A stretch of DNA of 64,000 bases from NCBI GenBank assembly GCA_964539045.1, contig CAZIHW010000117.1:18788-82787 (forward strand), given 5' to 3'. The stretch is from UBA1227 sp964539045 (GTDB lineage Bacteria > Bacillota > Clostridia > Oscillospirales > Acutalibacteraceae). Under the pieces are notes generated by a model. It was given only the letters and a program-made list of their open reading frames with translations, was not told the DNA's origin and searched no databases. Both the position numbers and the translations under genes were made by a program. Below, in pieces: positions 44,263 through 52,436 of this stretch; the stretch's first letter is position 1, and each line of letters starts with the position of its first letter.

Positions 44263-45471
44263 ATGAGATCACAAACAGCAAAAACCAATATCATAAGAGT
44301 CTTGTGTTTTCTCCTGGTTTTCCCTATGGTTTTTTCATTCCTTTTCGGTTGTAAGAATAAGGAGGAAGAAGAAAACACAACGGCTTCCGTTGTAACCGGG
44401 GACTTGACCTCGGGTGAGAATACGGATGACGGATCCGGCACGGATGTCTCGAACGAGGAGAGTTCCGGTGAAGACAAGACGTCCGAAGATTCGGGAAACG
44501 GTTCTGATGTTACAACAAATAAGGTAAGCGGTACAAAACATTCATACGGTACGACAAAAAAGCATTCGAGCGGAGGCGGATCAAATAAAAAGCCTTCAAC
44601 TGCTAAGACTACTGCCGTTAAAACTACAAAGTCAAATTCTTATTATGCACCCAGAGTGCTGACGAATTCTGCCCCCGGAAGGGTGACCTATACATCTTCT
44701 GACGGGACAGGCGTTATAGATTGTTCGAACAGTTCTCAGGGATACATCATGGTCAAGTACAGCGGATCATATTCCAATGTCCGGATTCTTGTTTACCCAC
44801 CGGGAGTATCTACCGGAGGATCAGGGTATATAAATTATCCTTTGTTTACAAGAAATACCTATGAAGCTATACCGCTTACCAGCGGAAACGGAACTTACAA
44901 TATCGGTATCTACGGAAACAGTGACGGTTCGGGAAGCTATTATCCCGTAGTAAAGCAAGATGTAAACGTATCTCTCAGCTACTCGACCGTAGCCTATGCA
45001 AGGCCTAATATCATAGTGAACTATAACTCGGGTACTTCATGTGTAAGATATGCTGCAGAACTTACAAGGGGTTGTGACGATGAGTTGTCAAAAATCCAGG
45101 CCATCTACAACTACGTCATTAAAAACTTTTCTTATGACTACGGAAAGGCTTCATCTGTAAGGAATTCAGCATATATACCGAATTTGAACAATGTATGGGC
45201 ATCTAAAAGCGGAATTTGCTACGACTATGCATCTGTTATGGCGGCGATGCTGAGAACCCAGGGACTGCCTACCAAGGTGGAGGTGGGATACGTATCCAAC
45301 GGCGCATATCATGCATGGATAAGTGTGTGGACAAAGAAGTATGGCTGGATTAATAACGTTATTCAATTTAACGGCTCAAGCTGGAAACTTCTGGATCCTA
45401 CGTTTGCTTCCACCGGAGGAGATAAGGATTGGTCCAAGAACTATTCGTACAGCGTCAAATATCGCTATTGA
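44263..45471 (+). CDS. Transglutaminase-like lipoprotein
   Basis: A 402-residue secreted lipoprotein (lipobox LFGC, C30). A low-complexity Ser/Thr/Lys-rich spacer at residues 35-125 is followed by a beta-rich domain, then a C-terminal transglutaminase/cysteine-protease domain. The catalytic triad appears intact: C319 in SGICYDYASVMAAMLR, H350 in AYHAWISVW and D378 in KLLDPTFAS. Bacterial members cross-link or cleave proteins or peptidoglycan peptides. It lies 38 bases before the GspF-like gene, with no obvious terminator between, so it may belong to the same unit. Confidence 0.85.
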   Translation: MRSQTAKTNIIRVLCFLLVFPMVFSFLFGCKNKEEEENTTASVVTGDLTSGENTDDGSGTDVSNEESSGEDKTSEDSGNGSDVTTNKVSGTKHSYGTTKKHSSGGGSNKKPSTAKTTAVKTTKSNSYYAPRVLTNSAPGRVTYTSSDGTGVIDCSNSSQGYIMVKYSGSYSNVRILVYPPGVSTGGSGYINYPLFTRNTYEAIPLTSGNGTYNIGIYGNSDGSGSYYPVVKQDVNVSLSYSTVAYARPNIIVNYNSGTSCVRYAAELTRGCDDELSKIQAIYNYVIKNFSYDYGKASSVRNSAYIPNLNNVWASKSGICYDYASVMAAMLRTQGLPTKVEVGYVSNGAYHAWISVWTKKYGWINNVIQFNGSSWKLLDPTFASTGGDKDWSKNYSYSVKYRY

Positions 45472-45509
45472 TAAATTGCTAATACACAAAATACACGGAG
45501 GAATAATTT

Positions 45510-46553
45510 ATGAGCATTACACAACTTGACGGACCTTATTTGTCTTCATTCTGTATGGAGATGGCATTGTGCCTTAAAGCCGGTATTTCATTAAACGAAG
45601 GATTGTTTATGCTTGCGTCTGATGAAACCGATAAAAGCCTGAAAGAGATGCTTGACGGGCTATATAATAAAATGGATGCGGGATCTTCGCTTGAAGATGC
45701 TATGAAAGAAGCGGGATGCTTCCCGAAATACGTTGTAGACATGGTTGAGATAGGTACGAAAACCGGAAGACTTGAGGACGTTCTTCGTGCACTTTCCGCA
45801 TATTATACTCGCCAGGAACAGATAACAAGAAGTATAAAAAATGCAGTTGTATATCCTTTCGTACTTATGTTTATGCTTCTACTCGTTATAGGAGTTCTTA
45901 TAATAAAGGTACTTCCTATTTTCAATGAGGTATTTAACGAACTCGGTGCGGAGATGTCATCTGTCGCCGTTACCATCATGAACATAGGAACCGGCGTGAC
46001 AAAGTATGCGGCCGTTATAATAGGAGTAGTTGTACTTCTTGTGGTTATAGCCGTAGTTATAAGTACAATTCCTTCTCTTACTTTAAAGTTTGTGACCGCT
46101 TGGAATAAGTTTACCTCTAACAGGAAAATAAGCAAGAAGATAGCTTCCGCCAGATTTGCATCCGGTATGGCAATGACACTTGCAAGTGGTCTTGATACAG
46201 ATGAATCCCTCGACATGGTTGAGAGAATTACTGAAAATCCTGCTATGCTCGCAAGGATAAAAAAGTGTCGTGAACTTATGAAGTCAGGGGAGTTGTTTGT
46301 CGACGCAATTGCAAAGTCCGAGATTTTCCCGTCACTTTACTGCAGAATGTTATCTATCGGTTTTAAGACCGGTACGGCAGATACCGTAATGGAAGAGATA
46401 GCATCGAGAAGCGAAGATGATGTAAATGAAGATATAGAATCGGTTATCAACAAGGTTGAGCCTACTCTTGTTATTATCATGTCGTTGATAGTAGGACTTA
46501 TCCTTCTTTCCGTAATGCTTCCTCTTATGAGTATTATGACGAGTATAGGTTAA
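45510..46553 (+). CDS. Type II secretion/type IV pilus inner-membrane platform protein (GspF/PilC)
   Basis: A 347-residue platform protein with two T2SSF domains. The first covers about residues 10-110 (SLEDAMKEAGCFPKYVVDMV and IGTKTGRLEDVLRALSAYY). The second covers about 205-320 (MTLASGLDTDESLDMVERI and LSIGFKTGTADTVMEEIASR). Hydrophobic helices lie near residues 110-135, 160-190 and 315-345. It would couple the cytosolic ATPase to the pilin-like fibre. It opens a seven-gene run with the pilin-like proteins, the PilT-type ATPase and the ABC-F gene. It is slightly short for the family (about 400 residues). Confidence 0.9.
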   Translation: MSITQLDGPYLSSFCMEMALCLKAGISLNEGLFMLASDETDKSLKEMLDGLYNKMDAGSSLEDAMKEAGCFPKYVVDMVEIGTKTGRLEDVLRALSAYYTRQEQITRSIKNAVVYPFVLMFMLLLVIGVLIIKVLPIFNEVFNELGAEMSSVAVTIMNIGTGVTKYAAVIIGVVVLLVVIAVVISTIPSLTLKFVTAWNKFTSNRKISKKIASARFASGMAMTLASGLDTDESLDMVERITENPAMLARIKKCRELMKSGELFVDAIAKSEIFPSLYCRMLSIGFKTGTADTVMEEIASRSEDDVNEDIESVINKVEPTLVIIMSLIVGLILLSVMLPLMSIMTSIG

Positions 46554-46569
46554 AGAAGGGCGTGTTTTT

Positions 46570-46956
46570 ATGAAAACAAAAGTAAGAAAGCGCTCTGCTT
46601 TTGAAGTACTCAGCGGACACCTGCTTTCTATAGTTTTCTTCGTGGTTATCTTCGGAATGTTCCTCGGCGGCGTTGCAAATGCCGAAGCCGGAAGTCAGGC
46701 CGAAAGCAAGAAGGTGCTGGAAGAAAGTATAAAGAAGGCTGTGGTAAGCTGCTATGCTTTAGAGGGCGCATATCCCGAAAGTATCGAATATTTGGAGAAA
46801 AACTATGGACTTACCTATGATAAGGATAAGTATTCCATAGGATATATCGCTTTTGCGTCTAATATATTGCCTGATATAACGGTGATAGAGTTAAATGCCG
46901 AAGTACCGGAAGATACAACGGAAGAGGTGTCGGGGGACGCTGTGATTATTGAATGA
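46570..46956 (+). CDS. Pilin-like single-anchor protein (GspG/pilin-type)
   Basis: A 128-residue protein with a basic N-terminus (MKTKVRKRSAFEVL) and one hydrophobic helix at about residues 16-38. The extracytoplasmic segment SCYALEGAYPESIEYLEKNYG is the characteristic globular start of type IV pilins and GspG-like pseudopilins. There is no Gly/Ala followed by FTLIE-type prepilin cleavage site; a glutamate in SAFEVL precedes the hydrophobic core. The acidic tail is low complexity. It is called pilin-like from the YP motif and context. Confidence 0.7.
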   Translation: MKTKVRKRSAFEVLSGHLLSIVFFVVIFGMFLGGVANAEAGSQAESKKVLEESIKKAVVSCYALEGAYPESIEYLEKNYGLTYDKDKYSIGYIAFASNILPDITVIELNAEVPEDTTEEVSGDAVIIE

Positions 46957-46972
46957 AAGGGGACAGGCACTT

Positions 46973-47461
46973 ATGAAAAAGAGAACCTCATATACGGTTG
47001 ACACTATATTTGTGCTCGTTCTCTTTGCTGTGTTTGCTGTAACCGTTTTATTTGTTCTCATGTCGGGAGCGGGCGTATATAAAAATACGCAATCGGTTAT
47101 GCAACAAAGATATGAGGAACGTACTTGCGTTTCTTATATAACTTCTAAGATTAACCATCATGATGAGTCCGGAGCTATAGCGGTTACGGACTTTGGTGGA
47201 TTCTCGGCTCTTGAGCTTGAGGAGAAAATAGCTGATAAATCCTTTGTTACATATATCTATTGTCATGACGGATATGTAAAGGAACTTATGTTTGAGAAGG
47301 GCCTGGAATTTGATCCGGCTTCAGGTATGAACATAATAGAGGCACAATACCTTAATTTCACTCAGGACGGCAATCTTGTGACGATAAAGTGTATAGGTGA
47401 GGACGGAACGGTTTCATCGGTTACGCTTAATATAGCCGGCGGTTTGGAGGCGATTGAGTAA
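46973..47461 (+). CDS. DUF4860-family pilus-associated protein
   Basis: A 162-residue protein from ATG 46973 behind AAAGGGG. One N-terminal helix (about residues 10-34, TIFVLVLFAVFAVTVLFVLM) is followed by a soluble domain with YEERTCVSYITSKINHHDES and FVTYIYCHDGYVKELMFEKG. I recognise this as the DUF4860 type, found in Clostridia beside pilus-like genes. The architecture resembles minor pilins without a prepilin site. Its stop overlaps the next start by one base. Confidence 0.72.
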   Translation: MKKRTSYTVDTIFVLVLFAVFAVTVLFVLMSGAGVYKNTQSVMQQRYEERTCVSYITSKINHHDESGAIAVTDFGGFSALELEEKIADKSFVTYIYCHDGYVKELMFEKGLEFDPASGMNIIEAQYLNFTQDGNLVTIKCIGEDGTVSSVTLNIAGGLEAIE

Positions 47462-47910
47462 TGGGAAAGAATATTAAAACTCGTTCAAAGTCGTCTTTAT
47501 TCCTTATGGAACTCATAGTAGTTCTTATGTTTTTCTCACTCTGTGCTGCCATATGTATGAAAGTATTTGCGGTCTCAAAGGTAAAGACAGACTATGCAAA
47601 TGATTTGTCGCAAGCCTCTTTTGCTGTCGAGACTGCCGCAGAAGTGTATAAGGAGAAAAAGGGCGATGTAAAATCCGTTGCAGAGTTCTTCGGCGGAGCA
47701 AAAACTGAGGATTCCACAGTAACGGTATACTATGATAAGGAATGGAATATAGTATCTTCAGCACAAGGGTCGGAATATGAAATGACTCTTGTATCGGATT
47801 CAACCGGATTTCTGAATGAGGCTGTTATTACAGTTACAGAGACCGGGAAGGATGAGAGTATTTTCGACATAGCTACAGCTGTTGTCGGTGATATAAAGGA
47901 GGGTGTCTGA
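47461..47910 (+). CDS. Prepilin-like protein with divergent cleavage motif
   Basis: A 149-residue protein. After a basic leader, SSLFLMELIVVLMFFSLCAA resembles a type III prepilin signal: a hydrophobic helix with glutamate as the fifth residue if cleavage falls after Ser. The usual -1 residue is Gly or Ala, so processing is uncertain. The soluble part has ASFAVETAAEVYKEKKGDVK and a beta-rich end. It starts at the last base of the previous stop codon, showing tight coupling. Confidence 0.7.
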   Translation: MGKNIKTRSKSSLFLMELIVVLMFFSLCAAICMKVFAVSKVKTDYANDLSQASFAVETAAEVYKEKKGDVKSVAEFFGGAKTEDSTVTVYYDKEWNIVSSAQGSEYEMTLVSDSTGFLNEAVITVTETGKDESIFDIATAVVGDIKEGV

Positions 47911-47911
47911 T

Positions 47912-48379
47912 ATGGATAAGCATATAGAGCAGAACACCAGGCAATCCTCCGGAATAAATATAGGCAGTGCATCCATAATAATGGTCTTCTCCGTTCTTTG
48001 TCTTACCGTATTTGCTGTTTTGACATTTGTTACAGCAAATAACGAGTATAAGCTTTCCGTAAAATCCGCTGATAGCATAAAAGCTTACTATGTTACGGAT
48101 ACGAAAGCTACGGAGAGACAAGCAAAGATAGCGGAAATAGTATCACAAAATGCAAGCTTTGGATATATCACTAATGAGGTTGCGAAACTTGATGTAAAGA
48201 CAGAGTCGAGAGACGGTGCATTGTTTTTAAGCTATTCTGAAAAGTCCGATGACGCTCAGGAACTGCGGGTTATTTTGAAATTTGACGGAACCGAGCTTAC
48301 AGTTGATACATGGAAACTTGTAAGTACAGCAGAATGGAATGCAGATGGCGGTCCTGAACTTTGGGATGGTGAATTTTGA
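47912..48379 (+). CDS. PilX/GspK-like minor-pilin candidate
   Basis: A 155-residue protein from ATG 47912, nine bases after GGAGG; a GTG at 47903 overlaps the upstream stop. The N-terminus has GINIGSASIIMVFSVLCLTV, a hydrophobic helix starting with a small-residue run as in PilX/GspK (GsALI-type). SADSIKAYYVTDTKATE stands where those proteins have an AAEAG-type turn. The rest is a small beta-rich domain. Assignment rests on this pattern and on gene context. Confidence 0.6.
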   Translation: MDKHIEQNTRQSSGINIGSASIIMVFSVLCLTVFAVLTFVTANNEYKLSVKSADSIKAYYVTDTKATERQAKIAEIVSQNASFGYITNEVAKLDVKTESRDGALFLSYSEKSDDAQELRVILKFDGTELTVDTWKLVSTAEWNADGGPELWDGEF

Positions 48380-49449
48380 TGACTTTACTTGATTTGCTGA
48401 GAGGTGCTGTTGACAAGCAGGCTTCTGATATATTTGTCCTTGCGAGTCTCCCACTCTCATATAAACTAAATGGAGTTATAGTTCCTCAGGAGGAGGAAAA
48501 AGTAACTCCCCAGACTTCGAGAGCTCTTATAGAAGAGATATATGAAACGGCCGGCAGACCTATGGAAAGGCTTATAAAGACCGGAGATGATGACTTCTCT
48601 CTTGCTATAAGCGGTTTGTCGAGGTTCAGGGTAAGCACTTACAAGCAGAGAGGTTCATTGGCTGCGGTTATAAGGCTTGTATCATTCGATATACCTAACT
48701 ACAAAGAACTTTCAATACCCGAAAGTGTTATGTCGGTTGCCGACAAGACAAAGGGTCTTGTTTTAGTTACAGGTCCTGCCGGAGGTGGTAAGTCCACTAC
48801 GTTGGCCTGCATAATTGACAGAATCAACAGTACCAGAAACGGACATATTATCACTTTGGAAGAACCACTCGAATATCTTCACAGAAATAAGAAAAGCGTA
48901 ATCTCCCAGAGAGAGATAGAGACCGATACGGAAAATTACGTTACGGCACTCCGTGCTTGTCTTCGTCAGTCACCGGATGTTATTTTGGTGGGTGAAATGC
49001 GAGATTATGAGACGATTAAGACTGCCATGACAGCGGCTGAGACGGGACACCTTGTTATCTCGACTTTGCACACTGTCGGAGCGGCCAATACTATAGACCG
49101 TGTTATTGATGTGTTCCCTCCCAATCAGCAACAGCAGATTCGTGTCCAGTTGGCACAGCTTTTGCAATGCGTTATTTCGCAGCAGCTTATACCTACTGTT
49201 GACGGGTCACTGGTTCCGGCCTTTGAGGTTATGAATCTTAACAGTGCTATAAGAAACATGATTCGTGAGTCTAAGGTACATCAAATAGATTCCATAATAG
49301 GAACCTCTGCTGCAGAGGGAATGGTATCTATGGATACCAATATTTATGATCTCTATGAAAAGGGTATAATCAGTGAGACCAATGCATTGAAGTTTGCTTC
49401 AAATGCGGACTTGCTGCGTAAAAAGATTGATCTGAACAGAAGAAAATGA
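48379..49449 (+). CDS. PilT-type secretion/retraction ATPase
   Basis: A 356-residue hexameric ATPase starting at ATG 48379, which overlaps the preceding stop (TGATG). Walker A is GPAGGGKSTT (about residues 132-141); the Asp box lies around IITLEEPLEYLH. Walker B is VILVGEMRD and the His box is HLVISTLHT. The C-terminal AIRNMIRESKVHQID corresponds to the AIRNLIRE signature of PilT retraction ATPases. It is the only secretion ATPase in the window, so it may drive both assembly and retraction; this is inference. The next gene overlaps it by four bases. Confidence 0.92.
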   Translation: MTLLDLLRGAVDKQASDIFVLASLPLSYKLNGVIVPQEEEKVTPQTSRALIEEIYETAGRPMERLIKTGDDDFSLAISGLSRFRVSTYKQRGSLAAVIRLVSFDIPNYKELSIPESVMSVADKTKGLVLVTGPAGGGKSTTLACIIDRINSTRNGHIITLEEPLEYLHRNKKSVISQREIETDTENYVTALRACLRQSPDVILVGEMRDYETIKTAMTAAETGHLVISTLHTVGAANTIDRVIDVFPPNQQQQIRVQLAQLLQCVISQQLIPTVDGSLVPAFEVMNLNSAIRNMIRESKVHQIDSIIGTSAAEGMVSMDTNIYDLYEKGIISETNALKFASNADLLRKKIDLNRRK

Positions 49450-51383
49450 TATTAAGTGTTTCAAAATTGACAAAAAGTTTCGGAGATAGAGTCCTCTTCA
49501 GAGAGGGCTCATTCTCTGTTGAAAAAGGTGACATAGTAGGTCTTGTCGGCGCGAACGGTGTCGGCAAGACCACTTTATTCAATATAATTACAGGTAAAGA
49601 TACACCCGATAGCGGAGCAGCTCTGTTGTCTTCCGGGACCAAGGTCGGATATCTTGAACAGCATGTGTGCGCAGAATCAAAGAAGACCTGTTATGAGGAG
49701 ACTCTGAGTGTTTTCTCTCATCTTTTTGAAATAGAGGAAGAGCAAAAACAAATATCTGAAAAGCTTATCAAGGGAACAGATGATAAGTTGATTTTAAGAC
49801 AAAATGAGCTGATAGAGGAATACGAGAATCTGGGCGGGCTTACATATGTGTCTTTGACTCATTCCGTGCTGCTTGGTCTGGGCTTTTCGGAAGAGGAACA
49901 GAATATGCCTGTTTCAGATTTGTCCGGGGGACAAAAATCCAAGATAGGACTGGCGAAGCTCCTTTTACAGAAGCCGGATATCATGTTGCTTGATGAGCCT
50001 ACGAACCACCTTGATATAGAATCTGTTTCGTGGCTTGAAAAGTTTATATCAAGCAGTAATGCCACTATTATCGTTATATCGCATGATAGATATTTTCTCG
50101 ACAAGATATGCAACGGAATTGTTGAGATATATGCCGGAAAAATGTTCTATACAAAGGGAAACTATACAAGGCATATGCAACTCAAAGAGGAACGCGATTA
50201 TGCCCTGACCAGACACTATGAAAATACAATGTCACAGGTCAACCGTTTAGAAGGTATTATTGAGCAGCAGAAAAGATGGAACAGGGAGAAGAATATTAAA
50301 ACAGCCGAGTCAAAGCAAAAACAAATAGATCGTCTTTTGGAAGGATTGGAAGCTCCCGAAAAGGAGAAAAACGAGTTCTTCTTTAACTTCACCCCGCATA
50401 CGGAGAGCGGGGAGGATGTCCTCAGTGTGGACAATTTAAGGATGGAATTTCCGGAAAAAGTTTTATATGAAAATGTGTCATTTGAACTCAAACGCGGCGA
50501 AACAGCCTGCATATTAGGTGAAAACGGTATAGGAAAAACTACCCTCATAAAGCAGATAATGCGAAAAGGGCGAGGAGTAAAATTCGGTGTGGGTGTACAG
50601 ATTGGTTACTTCGATCAGCACCAGCTCAATTTGACGCTTTCAAATACTGTTTTAGATGAGATCCACAACGCATTTCCCCGTCTTACCGATACAGAAGTCC
50701 GCTCTGCCCTGGCGGTATTCGGCTTCAAGGGCGAAAAGGTATTTGATACCTTAAATATTCTCAGCGGTGGGGAGCGGGCAAAGGTTTCTCTGTGCAAGCT
50801 GATGCTTAAGCGATGTAATCTCCTTATTCTTGATGAGCCCACAAACCATTTGGATATATATTCACTTGATGCATTGGAAAATGCTCTGATGAACTATACC
50901 GGAACACTTCTGATAATTTCACATGACAGGTACTTTATAAATCGTGTTTCAAGCAAGATAATAGAGCTTAAACCAACCGGAAGCCGTACTTTTATCGGGA
51001 ACTATGAAAGTTACTCGTTGATAGTTTTGGAGGAGCAAACCGAAACTTCGCCGGGACTTTCCGAGAAGTCGGGAGATGCTAAAAAAATCGGAGAGGGCGG
51101 AAAGACATATCTTGACAAGAAGCAGAGGCGTTCTGAGTTTACAAAGCTTAAAACCGCGCTCAGGAAAAATGAGGAATTAATACTCAAACTGGAGCAGCAA
51201 ATAGAAAGCTTGAAGGCCGAAATGGCTGATGAGAGTATAAGTTCAGACTATGAGAGGATATCTGAACTGTCTGAAAGCCTGGCCGGTGCAGATTCAGAAC
51301 TTGAAGATGCATTGTCGGAGTGGGAAACCCTTTCGGAAAAGATATCTGAATATGAGAAATCAGAAGAGGATAATTTGTCATAG
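49446..51383 (+). CDS. ABC-F family ATPase (ribosome-associated)
   Basis: A 645-residue protein with two ABC cassettes and no membrane domain. Cassette 1 has GLVGANGVGKTTLFNIITG, VSDLSGGQKSKIGLAKLLL and MLLDEPTNHLDIESVSWLE. Cassette 2 has CILGENGIGKTTLIKQIM, LSGGERAKVSLCKLML and LLILDEPTNHLDIYSLDAL. A charged linker joins them, and a C-terminal coiled coil (about residues 565-640) is present. The domain plan fits the Uup/YdiF-like translation factors. It overlaps the PilT-type gene by ATGA, an unexplained coupling. Confidence 0.93.
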   Translation: MILSVSKLTKSFGDRVLFREGSFSVEKGDIVGLVGANGVGKTTLFNIITGKDTPDSGAALLSSGTKVGYLEQHVCAESKKTCYEETLSVFSHLFEIEEEQKQISEKLIKGTDDKLILRQNELIEEYENLGGLTYVSLTHSVLLGLGFSEEEQNMPVSDLSGGQKSKIGLAKLLLQKPDIMLLDEPTNHLDIESVSWLEKFISSSNATIIVISHDRYFLDKICNGIVEIYAGKMFYTKGNYTRHMQLKEERDYALTRHYENTMSQVNRLEGIIEQQKRWNREKNIKTAESKQKQIDRLLEGLEAPEKEKNEFFFNFTPHTESGEDVLSVDNLRMEFPEKVLYENVSFELKRGETACILGENGIGKTTLIKQIMRKGRGVKFGVGVQIGYFDQHQLNLTLSNTVLDEIHNAFPRLTDTEVRSALAVFGFKGEKVFDTLNILSGGERAKVSLCKLMLKRCNLLILDEPTNHLDIYSLDALENALMNYTGTLLIISHDRYFINRVSSKIIELKPTGSRTFIGNYESYSLIVLEEQTETSPGLSEKSGDAKKIGEGGKTYLDKKQRRSEFTKLKTALRKNEELILKLEQQIESLKAEMADESISSDYERISELSESLAGADSELEDALSEWETLSEKISEYEKSEEDNLS

Positions 51384-51400
51384 ACAAATTATCCTCTTTC
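51366..51400 (+). terminator. Terminator of the pilus-like/ABC-F operon, overlapping the stop codon
   Basis: GAGGATAATTTGT and ACAAATTATCCTC form a perfect 13-bp stem. The loop contains the TAG stop of the ABC-F gene, so the hairpin starts inside the coding region. A short TTT tail follows. Confidence 0.85.
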
Positions 51401-51416
51401 CACGCTTTTATTCTGT

Positions 51417-51461
51417 TTTAGCCTGACTGCACGAATTTGAATTCCCAATCCTATTTACTTA
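51417..51461 (+). repeat. Intergenic element, AGCCTGACAGC family, degenerate copy
   Basis: TTAGCCTGACTGCACGAATT matches the left half and loop of the element at 26650 with two changes, and the T-rich right flank (CTATTTACTT) is also shared. The complementary right arm is lost, so it no longer folds. Confidence 0.6.
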
Positions 51462-52276
51462 GGACCGAGCTCCCTTATGGAGAAAATCGCAAGTCTGTAA
51501 TCACTTCTATAGTCCGGATATTTTGATATGTTAATCTCAAAGGTCCGGGATGATACATCTTTGAAAACAAACAGAAGTTGTTTTTTGCCGGAATCAAGCT
51601 GGTCTTTTATGTATTCATAGTTATAGTATTTGGCAAAATCTTTTTTGAAGTCAGCATCAATATAGTTATTGTTCAGGTGTTCCATCATGGCTCTATGATC
51701 ACTGAACATATTTGCGTATACATCAAATTCATCCTGATACCGTGATAAGACGAGTCTGCTCATGGAACTGTTAAGGTCAACTATATAAACAAGAATATAA
51801 TTATCTATCAGTTGCTGTAAAACGATGTCATTAAATTGTCTGTTTCTGTTTTCTTCACGTTCTTTGACTTCACCGTCGGCTGTCCTTATACCATAAATAA
51901 ATAAAGCATGACCGCTTTCATTTTTTATCGGAGATAAGCTCAAATTGTACCAATGATATTTATCGTCAATTTTTTTTAATAACAGCATTTCCAGTTCCAA
52001 TGTTTGATCATCCTGATATGCCCTCTTCAAATTCTCTTCGTTTATTTCATCTATGAATCGCTGATGAAATAAGGGATGAACAAAGGCTTCGGAAAGCTCT
52101 GCTATCTCTCCGAGCGTAATAGTCTTTTTACACTCAGATTCAGGTCTTGTATTGTCGTAAATAACCACGCACTCACCGGATGTTACGTCTAAAATAGACA
52201 GGAATGCATATGTTTTCTCAAAGAATGACGTTAAAATTGAAAGGATATCTTTTTCAGAAAAGTTACCGTATTCCAT
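51455..52276 (-). CDS. PAS-like sensor protein without an output domain (hypothetical)
   Basis: A 273-residue cytosolic protein. Residues of about 20-140 look like a PAS domain: FLSILDVTSGECVVIYDN near the start, and YHWYNLSLSPIKNESGHALF then IYGIRTADGEVKEREENRNR at its end, which forms the usual exit helix. The remaining 130 residues contain a second, weaker PAS-like pattern (LVYIVDLNSSMSRLVLSRYQ). No GGDEF, kinase or DNA-binding domain follows. Clostridial GGDEF/EAL proteins carry similar sensor regions, so it may be a free-standing sensor or a degraded enzyme. Confidence 0.6.
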   Translation of the reverse strand: MEYGNFSEKDILSILTSFFEKTYAFLSILDVTSGECVVIYDNTRPESECKKTITLGEIAELSEAFVHPLFHQRFIDEINEENLKRAYQDDQTLELEMLLLKKIDDKYHWYNLSLSPIKNESGHALFIYGIRTADGEVKEREENRNRQFNDIVLQQLIDNYILVYIVDLNSSMSRLVLSRYQDEFDVYANMFSDHRAMMEHLNNNYIDADFKKDFAKYYNYEYIKDQLDSGKKQLLFVFKDVSSRTFEINISKYPDYRSDYRLAIFSIRELGPK

Positions 52277-52317
52277 ATTTTACCTCCTTTGCTGACAATA
52301 TATCCCACCTCAAGGAC

Positions 52318-52323
52318 ATTATA
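52318..52323 (-). promoter_or_regulatory. Extended -10 of the PAS-like gene
   Basis: On the minus strand TGGTATAAT gives an extended -10 about 45 bases before the start codon. No good -35 is seen. Confidence 0.4.
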
Positions 52324-52348
52324 CCACGTTTTTTTATTTTTTAAAGTA

Positions 52349-52386
52349 AAAACCGTATCAACTGATTTTTCAGTTGATACGGTTTT
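52349..52386. terminator. Long bidirectional terminator between the phosphoesterase and PAS-like genes
   Basis: AAAACCGTATCAACTGA and its exact complement form a 17-bp stem with a TTTT loop, the strongest hairpin in the window. An AGCCTGACAGC element on the minus strand (52388-52398) abuts it. Confidence 0.92.
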
Positions 52387-52387
52387 A

Positions 52388-52398
52388 GCTGTCAGGCT
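52388..52398 (-). repeat. AGCCTGACAGC element, minus-strand copy
   Basis: An exact 11-base match on the minus strand to the cores at 52 and 26651, just before the terminator at 52349. No complementary arm is present. Confidence 0.5.
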
Positions 52399-52436
52399 TT
52401 AATTATGATTGGATTTAATTAGATTTGTGATTGGAT

